This document shows positions 13,656 through 30,291 of a stretch of DNA of 64,000 nt, in pieces. The notes under the pieces were generated by a model. That model saw nothing but the letters and a program-made list of their open reading frames with translations. It was not told where the DNA came from and made no database searches. The position numbers were made by a program, and so were the translations under genes. The stretch is from Eleginops maclovinus. Its lineage: Eukaryota; Chordata; Actinopteri; Perciformes; Eleginopidae. Numbering within the stretch: the first letter of the stretch is position 1; the number at the start of each line of letters is the position of its first letter. The DNA lies in the NCBI RefSeq assembly GCF_036324505.1, contig NC_086366.1:4600427-4664426 (forward strand), written 5' to 3'.

Positions 13656-14935
13656 GCATAATGGTTTCTCTAATGTTCATCGTAATGATTGTTTCTTTTC
13701 ACTGGAAAAGTAAGGAAAGATATTTCATAAATCACTTGTTTCAGCAACTCAAACTTTCTGGAATACTTTCAGCCCAGTAACTGCTTGATGCAACCCTAAG
13801 GACACTAACTACACACTGCGAAGATGTTTGTGAGAATACAGTCACGTCTGGAGTGTCTGTAAGAGTGCTTGGCTCTGCGTGAGGAGGCTGTCTAACAAAG
13901 GGTGCACACACTTCATTAGCACTGTCCGTGAGAAGGAAGGAATCTTACACATGGAATCACTCCTGATCTCTCTCGTCTCAGGCTACTGCTGTGCTGAGCC
14001 TGGGCTCGCTGGCTTCCTTCCTTCACAATCCTCCTGGCCCCTGCCTAAACACAATGCTCAATTTGTTCACATCCAGCGCCAAAGAAAAGCGAGACAGACA
14101 AAGCATGGGAGATAAGGTTACAAACTGTCCGTACACCCACAGGTGTGGAACTCTCAAAGCCTTCAAGAAAATAAAACACCTAGCTCCCCCGCCCAATGCC
14201 ACCACCAACATCTCCGCTTTCTGGCAAAATTTAAGAATGTGCTTGAAGGATGGACAGATGATGATGAGGAGGAGGGTGAGGGATGAGTGAGAGCTAATAA
14301 TGGAGGGAGCTACAATGGGGGGGATTGGCGCGTTTAGAGGGAATTTAGTCCACACACTCACACTTCCACACAGAGAGCGCTAACTCAGCTGCTATCTCAC
14401 ATTGCATCACGCCGCTCTGCACCTTCACACTAGCACTCGCCTTTGCTCTCTCAATCTCTCTGCCTTGCTCTGTTTCAATGGCATCAAATGGTTGGAGTTG
14501 ACAAAAGAAGAGAGGGAGTGCTGCCAGCTGCCCCAGTGAGATCATTCCCACACAGACTCTTGCTTTCAGCCCACTACCATGAACATGGCCTTGACCCCAT
14601 CCCTTTTCACAACAATTACTTTATCCTACTAATTTACACAAAAGTAACTCCACTTGTCTTTCTACAATTGCCCACTAGACACGTCCAAAGACATGCATTT
14701 CATCAGCATTTGTCCCGTGAAGCACCATGGGGTTTAATGCCTTCGAAATGTACAGCAAGCATCTTTTGTTCCCACCAGAAGTGGCAGGCTGCTGTTACAA
14801 CCAGTATGTTGAATTCCTAAAGAATAACAATACCAACACCAAGAGGGAATTTTTATTTATGATATCTGGTTGCAAAAACTCTCTCTTTGGGGTTTCTCTG
14901 TGGTTTTAAAATGATCTCCGCATGAGAAAACTGAG
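13656..14935. other. Non-coding DNA, no gene recognised
   Basis: No repeat match within the window. Open frames at 13879-14361 on both strands overlap one another and lack any domain. The end of this interval may be the 5' part of the LINE relic described next. Confidence 0.35.
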
Positions 14936-15035
14936 GGTATTGATAAATATTTCCTCTGGCTATATAACAATACAATATCGAGTTCCCCAGGGATCAAGTG
15001 TAGGCCTCTTGATTTTTATAATTCTTGTAAAGCGA
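14936..15035 (+). pseudogene. LINE reverse-transcriptase relic (motif VPQGS)
   Basis: In one frame from about 14971 the translation reads IQYRVPQGSSVGLLIFI. This fits the reverse-transcriptase core motif [Y/F]xVPQGSxLGPLLF of non-LTR retrotransposons, with the usual Pro of GPLL lost. Upstream in the same frame the match fades, and downstream the Tyr-Ala-Asp-Asp box is not visible. It is a short decayed remnant, not a functional gene. The clade cannot be told. Confidence 0.6.
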
Positions 15036-16559
15036 TCCACCAAATAGCATTTTTTCTTTCGGGTAATTTTCTTTGTGTTACTGTTTTGTTTAAATTTGAA
15101 CATTATGAGTTATTTGAATGTTTTCTTGTATCCGTCATCTGTTTGTTAATACAAACCAATGTCAGCTTCATTCATCTATTTAATCACGGTACGAAAATAA
15201 AGAACAAGTTGTTTTTATACGTTATCAATCCATCCATCCATCTATCCACCCAGTCATCCATCTATCCATCTTCAACAGCATTATCATGGCTTTAATATGA
15301 TGAGTCCTTGGAGTCCCAGCTGGACTTTGTCATTCGCTGTCTCTCTCTCCATTACTCTTAGCTATTGGTCCCCAGGGTTGTCACAGTGGCTGTAGAAAGC
15401 CTCTAATTGGCCGGTTGGGATGCATTTTTTCTTCTTGTGAATAACTAGTTGTCACTGGCGTGTGGAAGGCTTGTTGTTCCTCTTTTTTTTCATCTTCTTT
15501 TACATTTGAAAATTCAAATTGTACACGAGAGGTAAGTGTGATTGAATTATCCCTGACTCACCGAATGGAAAACAATGAAGCTTTTGCTCACAACGGTACA
15601 AGCACACCTCATTTTGGCAAACATTCAAACCTGCTTTTTCCTTGAATAGATCAAAAAAGTCCATATCTCTTCTAGGTGGTGTAAGGTGAATCACTGTTAA
15701 ATATTGTCTTAGGATTTTCTCCCATTCTATCCTCATTTTTTTGTGTCCCATTCACTGAAAGACTCTTTATCACTCCGCCATTAGGGCCTTTTCTTCCCTC
15801 GCTCATATCCGAATGAGAAGAAGAAAGAGAGCGGAGTGCCTTTCAACAAACGGAACAATGACACTTCATCGAGATACTCGGCCTGTGTACATTCCACAAA
15901 CTTGCACAATAACTTATCGGAGGTGAAAGGAGGAAGGGCGAAAAGAAAGATAGCTCGTATGAAAGAAAGGATAAAAGGCAGGCGAGATAGGGGCAGAGGT
16001 GATCTGTGTGTATGAGAGATCTCCCAAGTTTGCTTCCTCTACCCTCTCACTCTCTCTGAGGTCACGGTGAGGTTGCTTAGAAGGTGGGTGGGATGTAGAT
16101 GTCAACAAACTCTGTGTGTGTCAATTTCAATTTAACATGACATACTTTTATGAATGTGCTCCTCTTGATTTCTCAAACGTGCAAGAGCCACCTGAAGTCT
16201 TTTATTTCCTACCACCTTTCTCAGCTCTCCAAAGCAAAGGGATATACATTTACAAAAGCTACATGCAACTCAATCTGAAAGTAGAGCTTGTCAGCAAACT
16301 TGATATTACAATTTAAGGCTGCTTCTTTTGGGTTGCAGTTCAAAAGAGATTAGGTATGCACCATTTAGTCATGCAGCTCTTGAGCCGGAATCAGCGGTGA
16401 GAGAGAGCAGTCCAAAGGAAACAGGATCTCATCTGAGCTGATCCAGATCTGAGACCAGCTCATAAAACTGTCCCCCTTAATGGATCACCTCATTGGAGCA
16501 CATACACTTGCACAGCACATACATGTACGATGATGCACGCTAATATGTAGACCCAGTAC

Positions 16560-16561
<2 letters not shown>
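15036..16561. other. Non-coding DNA with (ATCC)n tract
   Basis: A tetranucleotide repeat of ATCC/ATCT units lies at about 15226-15275 (interrupted). The rest is single-copy in the window without coding evidence; 15060-15200 is AT-rich and could be decayed LINE. Confidence 0.5.

Positions 16562-16625
<64 letters not shown>
16562..16625. repeat. (CA)n microsatellite
   Basis: Uninterrupted CA tract of about 32 dinucleotides. Confidence 0.98.
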
Positions 16626-16627
<2 letters not shown>

Positions 16628-18289
16628 TAACACCCTTTCATCAACACAGCTGTCCTTCTTAGAAGACAAGTTGAGATTTAAGCTCATGAATCCATAATAC
16701 ACAAATTCATGTAAATTGTTTGCTGAACCGTGTCATATTTGCAAGTGTGTTTCAGTGCAAACAGAGCTGTGTGCACCGCTCCTAAGATGTGGATTGGCTC
16801 TCTCAGGAGAGGACACTCATACACACACACATACACATTCACACCCACACACTAATAACATTCCCTCTTGCCCCCTCCGGCCAAGCCCAGAGCTTGACCT
16901 CTCCATGTCACTCAATCCGCCCGGGCAATGTTTGCTTTCGTCATCATAAATATTAAATATGTGCAGAGGCAAATATTTTGGTTTGGCGACCTCGAAGTGG
17001 TAAATGAATTAATGTATTCACAAGAGGAGGGCAGGGGAGTCAGGGTGTTCTCGGACACACACGTCCTTTCAGCTTCTCCAGCGCTTTACCGTAAAGGCCT
17101 GTCAGTGGTCACGCAGGGGAAGACCCACAATTCCTGAGGAATGGCATGAAAAAGAGCCCCTGAAATGAAGGCGGGTGGTATAATTTTGCTTCAGGTCTTT
17201 GCTGTGGTGATACAATGTAAGGACTAACATTGCGTGCAAAGAGTACATTAAGTTTAATAAATCAAAATCTGTGTCAAAAATAAGGAGAGATGCCCATGAA
17301 GAAGCGTCATCCGTAGGGGAAAGCCCAAACATGTTTAACAGTTGGACTTACAAGGGAGAGCAATTTGGTTGCTTTGTACTCAAGGTATTACTGAAATGCA
17401 AATCCCCCAGATGTTGATGAAGACATGGTGGTTGATGTGTTAAAGGGTAATCACCAAGCCCCCTAGCGCTACCTGTTGTTTTACCAGGTAACTAATACTA
17501 CATAAACTATACAAACATTTTCAATTTCCGGGTATTTGGTTAAAAAAAGGACTGTCTAACCCCAACCCTAATTGTGGGTACATTTTCTTAAATAAATGTA
17601 CAATTTTGTGATTATCAGATTATCGGGACAGTCAATGGCCCTCTCTGTCTCTGATGTGGGTGGTGTGAATCAGAGGATGGGGTGGGGGTCTGGCGTCATG
17701 GGTAAACTGAGAAGAGCTAGCAGAAAGGCAATCCATAGCTGACCCCGGCCTCTGTGTATAATTGTGCCCTCTGACCCGGTGAACATCCTAAATCACCAAT
17801 CCAAACAGTCAGATCCCCTCAGTAAATACCCGGGGAGGAACCCCTCTTCTCGGGCTTGCACAGTCCCTCTGAAACCCCCGAACACACAATCACACACACA
17901 TACACACACATGGCCTGAGGCTTACACACACTTCTTGAGGAGCTGCTCTGTTCATAAAGGAGGTGGGATTCTTCAACATTGATGCTACAGATATTCTTTT
18001 GCAGACTGAAACCCGCCTGTTTAGATTGCACATTGGCCATTAAACATTTAAAAAAGTGTCCATTTATATGTGCGGTGCAGGAATGAGACCTTAAACCCCC
18101 AAAATACTTTGCATTTTACCACTTTATGTTCCCTTGTCTTGAAGGCAACAGGTTTGTGGTAAGATACCTGGAAGAAGGTCTGTGGTTAACACCAGCTGAA
18201 GAGATTTTCCCTTTGTGTTCTACTACATCGAATACATCAGTAAATAACCCACTGGTGAATGTGCAACTACAAAGCGTCATCATGCAGAT
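16626..18289. other. Non-coding DNA, no gene recognised
   Basis: Short interrupted CA runs at 16817-16852 and 17880-17912. No exon, RNA gene or transposon recognised. Frames at 16716-17137 and 17764-18040 have no motif. Confidence 0.4.
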
Positions 18290-18562
18290 CTTTACCCACC
18301 TTTAGCTAAGCGGTGGTGAGGTGAAGTCATTTCAGCTGGTTCGTTCATAGCCTAACGCTAGCTTTTTACTTCTGGCAGTTGCAGTTTTGCTTCAACATCT
18401 CAAGTAGTCTTAATATGTGGAGATTGTCCTACTCAGCTGAACATATACGTTTTAGAAACATGTCTTTGCCACAGAGCCTATATTCATGTAATATACCGAA
18501 ATCCAATGGAAAAATCCTATTGCTTTTTGGTCAAGGGAGCCCTTGAGATGCTAACTTCTGTT
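18290..18562 (-). mobile_element. Interspersed repeat family C, partial copy 2
   Basis: Read on the minus strand it shows GCATCTCAAGGGCTCCCTTG, TTTTTCCATTGGATTT, a CTCCACATATTAA block and CACCGCTTAGCTAAAGG, in the same order as copies at 31480 and 45945. It ends at the CACCGCTTAGCTAAAGG block, so the last third of the element is missing. Confidence 0.75.
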
Positions 18563-21239
<2,677 letters not shown>

Positions 21240-21560
21240 CTCTCCAGCTTCGAGCTTCTGTGCATGCGTCCGCTCTTCCGACCACATCTTCCATCCAACA
21301 ACACAGATTGACCGTAACTCGCCCCGATGACACGTCACCGCACAAAGACTCCAATGTGCAGCGACAGGAGCTCTGGCACGACCCACGCCTCCGCCTCCGC
21401 CACCTGATAACAGATCAATCCCTCTTTTTTAACTTTTTCCCTCTGTACAAGACACCGAGAAGCAGCAGAAGCACCCCCTCCTAAATCTCCAGTTAGGAGG
21501 GGGGGCTCCTGCGACTGACTGGCGCCAAGAACGGTGAGCTGCCCACAGTGAGCAGGTCGC
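21240..21560 (+). promoter_or_regulatory. CpG-rich patch, candidate promoter or 5' untranslated exon
   Basis: CpGs cluster here (for example CTCGCCCCGATGACACGTC, CACGACCCACGCCTCCGCC), unlike the flanks. A TATA-like box lies about 80 bases upstream at 21159, and a good splice-donor sequence ACG|GTGAGC follows at 21534. That arrangement would fit a non-coding first exon on the + strand, but no matching acceptor or coding exon was found and transcription cannot be seen from sequence. It may equally be a conserved element. Confidence 0.25.
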
Positions 21561-22449
21561 TGTGGGCCCTTCCTCTATCACTGACCAGAGCAGAGAGAGA
21601 GAGGGGAAGGGAAGGAGAGAGGAGGGAGGGGAGGCAAATGCGGAGATGTTATAAAGAGAGGAGGAGAGGGAGAGTGAGAGCCGGGCAGAGAAAACAAACA
21701 GGACAGAGGCTGCAGTGTGTGTCGGGTCAGCGGGGAGTTCCAGAATGTTCACCGCTGTTCTCCAGAGCCAAAACTCCTGCAGGGTTATCTGCTGCTGGCG
21801 CTGTCATTTATCATCAGGAGGAGCCGGCCACCTCTGCAGGCCGACACACTCCTCACATAAAGCCTCACACACACACACAGGAACAGATGTATGAAGGAGA
21901 ACACACACACACACGTACAGATGTGCAAGGACAACCCAACGTCAATGCATTTCATTAGTTTTAGCTGCTGATATAGTGCATCCAACAACAAACTCAGGGA
22001 AAGAAAGTATCCTGCAGGTAGATAAGGCCCATGTCCGCTGTTTTTGTGCTGCCGCTCTAAGCACCATGAGTTAATAACATTTCAACTTTTCAGAAAAAGC
22101 GTCAGGGACATCACTGTAGAATTTGGAGGAGAAGCTTGGATTTAACTGTGTCTTTCATACGGGAACTATCATAATGAAGCATTTTTTAAAAAAGCAGATT
22201 GGCCGGCAGACCCTGGATGTGGCTGCCATTAAGTGCTTTATCTCGTACACAGTTTGTCCTCCTTGTGTCAGATAGTGCCCCGAAGCCTGTAATTGTAAGA
22301 TCAAGCACCTTCCGGTAGCTGTTCATGGAGAAAAAACTATGTCAAACATATATATATCGTAGCACAAACAGAAAATAAAACCCAAGAGGGCAAAGCTAGT
22401 CCATCAAACAACAGCAGTGATACGTTGTCAAGATAATGTTGTCATATTA
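21561..22449. other. Non-coding DNA with purine-rich tract
   Basis: Purine-rich (GA/GGGA) stretch 21590-21690, short CA runs at 21867-21914, then AT-rich sequence. No gene recognised. Confidence 0.4.
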
Positions 22450-22830
22450 GCAGAAAAAAGAGACCTACCAGTGCCTTAATACCAGAAAGAATGTGGACAC
22501 AGGCCCTTTAGCTTTCAATAAGCCAAACCATGTAAGTGCTACTGCATTAGCCTTGAATTAGCAGACCCTTCTACGTGCTGGGCTCAGAGTCGCAGTAGAA
22601 ACAGGTAAGCTAACAGTCTGCAAAGAAGATCTGTAGACTTTCTGCTGTCCTGATACCAACGGGGAGCTCTTTCCACCATCTTGGAGCCTTGGATTTTTCA
22701 TGTTTTCTTTGTCCCCACTCGCAGTGAGGGAGCAGTGAGCCGATTGGCCGATGCAGAGCAAGACGTACGTGGAGTGTTTGGTTTAACGGTGTCCTGGATT
22801 TAGGAAGGCTAGTACCAGTGTCTTGAAGCG
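22450..22830 (+). mobile_element. Interspersed repeat family D, full-looking copy
   Basis: Blocks in order: AGCCAAACCATGTAAGTGCT, GCATTAGCCTTGAATTAGCAG, CAGTAGAAACAGGTAAGC, AGACTTTCTGCTGTCCTGAT, GGGGAGCTCTTTCCACCATC, GAGCCGATTGGCCGATGCAG and GGTTTAACGGTGTCCTGG. The same order occurs at 5525-6150 (split) and, more decayed, at 54680-54960. I recognise it as a common teleost dispersed repeat whose class I cannot name. Confidence 0.78.
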
Positions 22831-23045
22831 GACGCAGGCAGCCATTGAACGACACACTCGCATACATTCAAAGTGATACAGAAAGTCATAAAACCCAGGT
22901 GGAATGAAATATAGTCTTTTGAGCACACGCAAACAAAGTTGTGACGGTCAGGACCTCCCTGTGTCGGCCCAACAGCCCAGCAGTGTCTTAACGGCTTCCC
23001 CCCATTCCCTGAAGAGCGCCGTACCCATAAAAAGTTGTGTTTCTC

Positions 23046-23048
<3 letters not shown>
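22831..23048. other. Non-coding spacer
   Basis: No gene or repeat recognised between the family D copy and the TG tract. Confidence 0.4.

Positions 23049-23118
<70 letters not shown>
23049..23118. repeat. (TG)n microsatellite
   Basis: Uninterrupted TG tract of about 35 dinucleotides. Confidence 0.98.
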
Positions 23119-23120
<2 letters not shown>

Positions 23121-23559
23121 CAGCTGCACCTCTATGTGCCGTTTCAACCAATTAATCGTGAAGATTCAGCAACGTGCAGGAACCACTCAGGGAAAAATTA
23201 CATCATAAGACGGCCTGCTGAGATTTCTCTCGCACCTCTATGACAGTGTAACCTACTAACGAACCATATAAAACCAACAATCCTACCGCCGCGTCTGGAG
23301 ACAAAATCCCCCCCCCTCTTTAAGCTGTCTTTTTTCACCCTTTGCCTAAAAATTGTCAATGGGTGCTTTCTCCTTCCCCTCTTGTTGTTTTTTCGGGGAG
23401 GCTGCAGAGTATTTCTCTTGTCAGCCACCGTGAAGGCATCCCTGAGGTGTCGGAGGGCCACTGATTTGTGAGCTCCACTGTCCTCACAGCCTCTGTCTCT
23501 TGTTCTCTCTTTATCTGTCTCCCCCTCTCCATCCCTTCTCTCAGCAGGCCACTCTTGCA
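23119..23559. other. Non-coding DNA, no gene recognised
   Basis: A poly-C run lies near 23309-23317. The minus-strand frame 23198-23566 shows no domain. Confidence 0.4.
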
Positions 23560-23800
23560 TAACCATTTATTCGGCAGATTTTTTCTCTAGAAAGCGCCTG
23601 AAGGGTTTAATTATGTACATAGACAACCTCTATAAACTTCTATTCTGGGGACTTTTTTTATTGACTCTCGAGTCGAGGCTACCCTCCGGCATTTCAATTA
23701 ACCATTTATAAGAGGAGAAACTACAATTAAATTAAAAAGTTTCTATAAAGGGGCTCGTCACATCGTTTCCATTCTTTTTTGGAAGATGGCTTTATCTAAA
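23560..23800. promoter_or_regulatory. Candidate conserved non-coding element
   Basis: AT-rich but complex sequence with ACCATTTATTCGGCAG, GTTTAATTATGTACATAG, TTCAATTAACCATTTATAAG and CAATTAAATTAAAAAG. No poly-A tail, no repeat match in the window and no coding frame. Clustering of TAATTA-type cores is visible; enhancer activity is inferred. Confidence 0.4.
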
Positions 23801-25479
<1,679 letters not shown>

Positions 25480-25705
25480 AGATCTGACCAAAAGTAATTT
25501 GTTCAGCAATAAAAGTCAGAATTCTGGAAAAACTTAACAATAAAATCATGAATTCCATGAAAAATAAATACAAATAAATCTGAGATTATATTCAGAGAAA
25601 AAGCCTAAATAAAAAAGAAAAAGAAGATAGAATTCTGAGTAAAAAAATAATTGTGTTTGAGTCTGAGAAATAAGTCAGAATCCTGACTTTTCCTCGAGTT
25701 CAATG
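25480..25705. repeat. Degenerate AGAATTCTGA-type tandem-like repeat
   Basis: Repeated, spaced variants of GTCAGAATTCTGG, ATGAATTCCATG, ATAGAATTCTGAG and AAGTCAGAATCCTGAC separated by A-rich linkers. This is the look of a teleost low-complexity repeat with palindromic GAATTC cores. No coding capacity. Confidence 0.6.
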
Positions 25706-27582
25706 TTGGTCCCCATTTATACTGGGGACACTGGTAACATGTCCCCACTGCTTTCGGAAATGGCATATTTTATCCCCACCAATTTGCATTAGGAAAATGT
25801 GTTAAAAATGTTCTGAAATAGCGTGCACATAAACAAGTATGTTTTTGTGCACAAGAGAACATGTACAATCTCGAGGACTGTTCACTCTTTTTGGGTGTAG
25901 TTATGGTAACCCAAGTGGAGCAATTTGGACTTGCAACACGTTCAATATTGGTAATAACGAAATAGAGAACAGTAAACATTGTTAGCAAGTAAAAGTTAGC
26001 CTACATTACCTGTGTATTGTTTGCGGAGGCGCTTAATGCAGTAGTGGTTTTTTAAATGAGAAAAAGTGTCCCGATAAAATCACATGTGGCCCTCATCCTC
26101 TTCCGTAGTCAGGATTTCAGCCACTGCTCATATACTGTGAGTTTTAGATGTTGCCTAACACATACAACACTGTTTCCTTGGCTAAACGAGTAAAAGATGT
26201 GTGTTCATGAGTGTGCATTGATTAGTGCTTTACTGCTTGCACTCATTTCCTGATATTAATTGGCGGGGCGAGGTCTTATCTCGCTCTGATCCGGGGTCTG
26301 CAGGCTGAGAGGCAGAGGAGTCGCTGGACTGGGCACGATCGCTATCTGTAATCTGTGATCAATCTTGGCCGAAGTGGCTGGTATGAAAGGGAAGTGGGGT
26401 CGACCCCTGTGCCTCCCCCCCACAACCCTCCGCCTTCCTTGTCTCAGCACCCCCCACCCTCTCCTCGGAGGGGTGGTTGGTCAGCCCTGAGGGGGGAACA
26501 TGCTGCAGAGCAGGCAGACAATTTTCAGGCTGACTGCTTTTACTTTCGTCCTGACCAGGGCCTCATGAAAACAAACTGACAAAACAAAGGACAGCAAATT
26601 AATGACCCGTGCCCCCCCACCATCTCAACCCCAACCCCCCGACGATTGACTCCTGGCTTGGCACGTCCCTCCCTCCCCTCCCCTCCTATCCTGACTTTTG
26701 ATCCCCTCCAAATCACGCATGCACAGACACACATATCTGGACATTGACACACTGACACACACACCGCACACACACATCTCTACCACCATCACCCTCTTCC
26801 TTAACTCCCTGACCCGTGGCATCTGGTTTTGATTGTCACAGGAAGAGAGAGACAGAGAGGGAAAAGGGTGAGTGTGAGTGAGAGGGAGAGAAAAAGGCCT
26901 CTCTGTCTGTGTCTGGACCTTCATTATCATGTGTTAATATTAATGCAATTTGAAAAAGAAACAGACATGGAGACACACTGGGTGAAGAGGGGCTGAGTGG
27001 AACAGCATGCTCCGGGTGCAGACGGCCTGCAGACCACAGCTCTCGTGCAAGACGGTGCTCTTCATATCAGCACTTTGCCGCATGCTTCCGAGCTGTCAAT
27101 AACTGAATGGGATCTAGTGTTACCAGTTGCATTTGCTTTACAATATGGTAGCTATTGCAGGCCACAATCCTGTAGTGGTTGCATGCAGCTTCTTCAAACA
27201 AGATGCCTTAATTAGGGTGGTGGTAGCTCAATATGAACAGACCTGGCAGATGTCTACCGGATGGTCAAGTCCTTGACGTGGAAACATGCTTCCCTTTATC
27301 TCTGACAGCTCTTGTGGCATGAAGTATAATTCCTGTATGATGCATGTGTGTATTTGTATTATACTATACTATATTACAGAGTGAATTACGTTGGATTATT
27401 AGAGTGTGTCTTCTTCTTGATTTCTTGTTGTGCATTACCCAATTTTGTGTATTCCAGCACACTTTCAAATGTATAGAGGGTCAAAGAAGTAAAAATACTA
27501 CCCCTACCTACGCTAGAATAAAAATCATGTCTATTAATGAGCAATTGACAAACACTTTATTAATCATCAGCTTATAAAATGT
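25706..27582. other. Non-coding DNA, no gene recognised
   Basis: C/T-rich tract near 26400-26470 and 26600-26690; short CA runs near 26725-26776. No exon or RNA gene recognised. Frames 26355-26930 on both strands lack motifs. Confidence 0.4.
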
Positions 27583-28010
27583 GTTTAAAGGTGCAGTTGT
27601 GAGTGTTTATGAAGACATATAATGCTAATTTTCAGGTTCATATTTGTAATTTGTACCTTTACTGTGACATGTCTCCATGCTTTAATGCTCATAAAGGTCT
27701 TTAATTGTCTCATACGACCTCTTTTTACCCTCCGTCTGAAACCAGAGCCCAGTCTGCTGTGATTGGTTAACTGGCCGGCTCGTTTGTGATTGGTCAACCG
27801 CTTAGAGATGTCCCACCCCTTAGCCTATCAGGTACATTGTGTTGGAGTGCTAGCCAATAAAAGCCTTAGTGTTTGCGGAAGTGAAAAGGAATCCAATAGA
27901 GGGGACACAGTGATTTGAGCCTTTGCAGACCATTTGCATGCACACAAACCTGTATAACAAACTACAAGAAAGGGAAAACCCCCAAAATATTTCTATGATT
28001 GTTTGAGGTC
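27583..28010 (+). mobile_element. TTAA-ended CCAAT-rich MITE, copy 1
   Basis: Starts at a TTAA followed by a degenerate left end, then AGGTTCATATTTGTA, GACATGTCTCCATGCTTTAA, CTGAAACCAGAGCCCAGTCT, GATTGGTTAACTGG, GATTGGTCAACCGCTTAGAG, TTGGAGTGCTAGCCAATA and CTTTGCAGACCATTTGCATG. The family consensus has mirror-image ends (left TTAAAGAGGCCCTATTATGC type, right its complement), best seen at 34358-34745 and 43747-44169. The right terminus is decayed here. A TTAA target suggests a piggyBac-like mobiliser, which is inference. Confidence 0.85.
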
Positions 28011-28659
28011 AAGCAAATTCCACCTCACACTGTTGTTCTTTAAGCCTCTGCACTCTATGTTTTGCCTAAGTAATGCAGGACACAAACGTGGAGAAAAACC
28101 CGCCTAACATATACTAGCAGAATAATAGGTAACATATTTCCATGTCTGTGTAAACCTAATAGGCAATAAACCTGATTCTGACATTCTTGGATATCTGATA
28201 AAAGTGCAGATCAATTATTTGACATGTGGTGAACACTTTGTGGGAGCAGCCTCAGGCCATTCTCTGAACCCACCGGAGCAAAGCCATACTCACAGTGCCA
28301 AGGTCAAACTGTCTGCTCTCACTCCTCATCACCACCTCCCTTCTTTCAACAGAAAAAAAACAAACAAGCCCATAACATATAAAATTGAAGAAGAAGGAGC
28401 CAAACATGAGGTTGCAGAATGTGTTGCGTGGTTTGTACATGCACCCTTCTGTGAGTTTGCAAATCTTCCACTTGTCACTCCATAATTGCACATAATTTGA
28501 ACGCTGGCCGATGCTGTGTGTAGTTTGGAAGTCTTCTTCGTTTTCCTCGAGTGCTCGACTTTAATCCTACAGTCCATAGATGTGTCACTCACTTCAAATC
28601 TTAAATTCAGAGGAGTATCGATGAATAATCAACTTAAGATGTCTAAAAAACCAAGGAAG
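28011..28659. other. Non-coding DNA, no gene recognised
   Basis: No motif-bearing frame; the overlapping frames at 28204-28592 on both strands look like chance. Confidence 0.4.
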
Positions 28660-28815
28660 ACATTTACTAAAAACGTAAATTGACCGGACTTCTTTCTGCG
28701 GATTGATACGACTGCACATAGTCCCTTGATCTGGGCATCCTTTCCTAACAGCGGCCTGCTAGAGAAAGATAACATGGTTATAATAGACCAATCAGAATCG
28801 AGTATTCTTAGTAGA
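28660..28815 (+). mobile_element. Interspersed repeat family B, copy 2
   Basis: Shares ACTTCTTTCTGCGGATTGAT, GACTGCACATAGTCCCTTGA and ACCAATCAGAATCGAGTATT with the copy at 3978-4120. It carries extra sequence in the middle (TAACAGCGGCCTGCTAGAG), so the two are not recent duplicates. Confidence 0.75.
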
Positions 28816-29245
28816 GACTAGAAGTGGAATTTGTAAATCAAAACAATTCAAGTAAAGTTATCGAAAACAAGTTAGTCAATTTGCCTCACCATTTCCTAAA
28901 TCATACAAGTGTTGATTTGTGTGTTCAATAAAACAGTGCTTGAGTTAATGATGTTGACAGATCGGATTCAGTGAACGCAAGCGACGAAGAGAGAGAGCAC
29001 ACACACTTACACACACATGGACACACACACACACATTCCAGTGGGCTTAGTCCAAAAACACTATGAGCGTTGCATCAAGTGTTTCCCATTCAAACCGGCT
29101 CGAGAGCAGATCCTTGGAAAAGCTCGGGTCACCGCCCCGGCTTTTGGTTATGGCTTAATATTTAAACTGGGAGCTAGATGGATATGAGAGAGCGTTATCA
29201 GTCATCGCTGTATTAATAGAGCCGGGTGAGTCGTGTGCTATCCAC

Positions 29246-29280
<35 letters not shown>

Positions 29281-29762
29281 CACACCTCCTCTCATGTCTG
29301 TCTCTCTGACCCCTATGAGGTAAGTGGTCACTGCGGCCAGATTTATAGCTCATCAGTTGGTATCGGCAGCAGTCAGAACAACTTTAGAACATTACCACAC
29401 AACGAGGGAGTGATGTCAGTGTGGAGAGAGAAAGGGGGGAGGCAAGGGAAGAACGACAGCACGAGAAGGGGAGGAAAGGCAGGATGATAGAAGACAGATA
29501 AAAGCAAGAGGGAGTGATTAAGTAATGAAAGGACAGATTTAAGGAGGAAAATAAGAAGGTAGGAATAAGGTAGGAGGGAAACTCACCCTGCCCCCCCCCC
29601 TCTTTGTTTTGCCATTAGACCCCTGACTCATTAGTCAGTCCTTGTCGCTGAAGCATTGACATCTCCCGCCATTCCACATAGAGCTATTGATCCCTCACAG
29701 TGCTCACATACGCAATTTAAAACACAACAAATATATTCCTCAAGCACTACTTATCTTACTCA

Positions 29763-29764
<2 letters not shown>
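28816..29764. other. Non-coding DNA with interrupted CA tract
   Basis: CA tract with one AAA interruption at 29242-29286; purine-rich stretch 29405-29580 and poly-C near 29591-29600. No gene recognised. Confidence 0.5.

Positions 29765-29834
<70 letters not shown>
29765..29834. repeat. (TG)n microsatellite
   Basis: Uninterrupted TG tract of about 35 dinucleotides. Confidence 0.98.
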
Positions 29835-29836
<2 letters not shown>

Positions 29837-29925
29837 GAGTGAGATGAGAGACAGAGGCCAGGTGTTTTTCACAGAATAAGAGTACTTTAATTATTGTATT
29901 GGAAATTGGGTTTTATGGCAGAACA

Positions 29926-30095
29926 ACAACAAAATTAAATAATATAAAACACATAAAAACTAAATATAATAAATAAATAATAATCATTATAAAATAACAA
30001 AATGATATATAAATAAAAAAGTTAAATTACTAATGTGTAAAAAAATGAAAGAAATACAAACAAATAAAAATAAAATAGAAATATAACAATTGTCT
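29926..30095. repeat. AT-rich low-complexity region
   Basis: A-rich strand made of degenerate AAAT/AATA/ATAA units (for example AATATAATAAATAAATAATA) with almost no G or C. It sits between two TG tracts. Confidence 0.8.
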
Positions 30096-30194
30096 CTTAC
30101 ATTTAATACAGTGTTGATCAGTATTTATAAGCTATTCGTGCTGAATTATGCAGTTTAAAAGTGTTTGTGTGCATGCCCTCACACAAATATCGGC

Positions 30195-30260
<66 letters not shown>

Positions 30261-30291
30261 TGTGTGTGTGTGTGCGTGTGTGTGTGTGTGT
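30195..30291. repeat. (TG)n microsatellite, interrupted
   Basis: TG tract broken by GTGG at about 30253 and GCG at about 30275; total about 97 bases. Confidence 0.97.

Noticed and set aside
27212..27290. tRNA-like GGTGGTAGCTCA sequence
   Set aside because: No B box follows at the right distance and no cloverleaf can be drawn.
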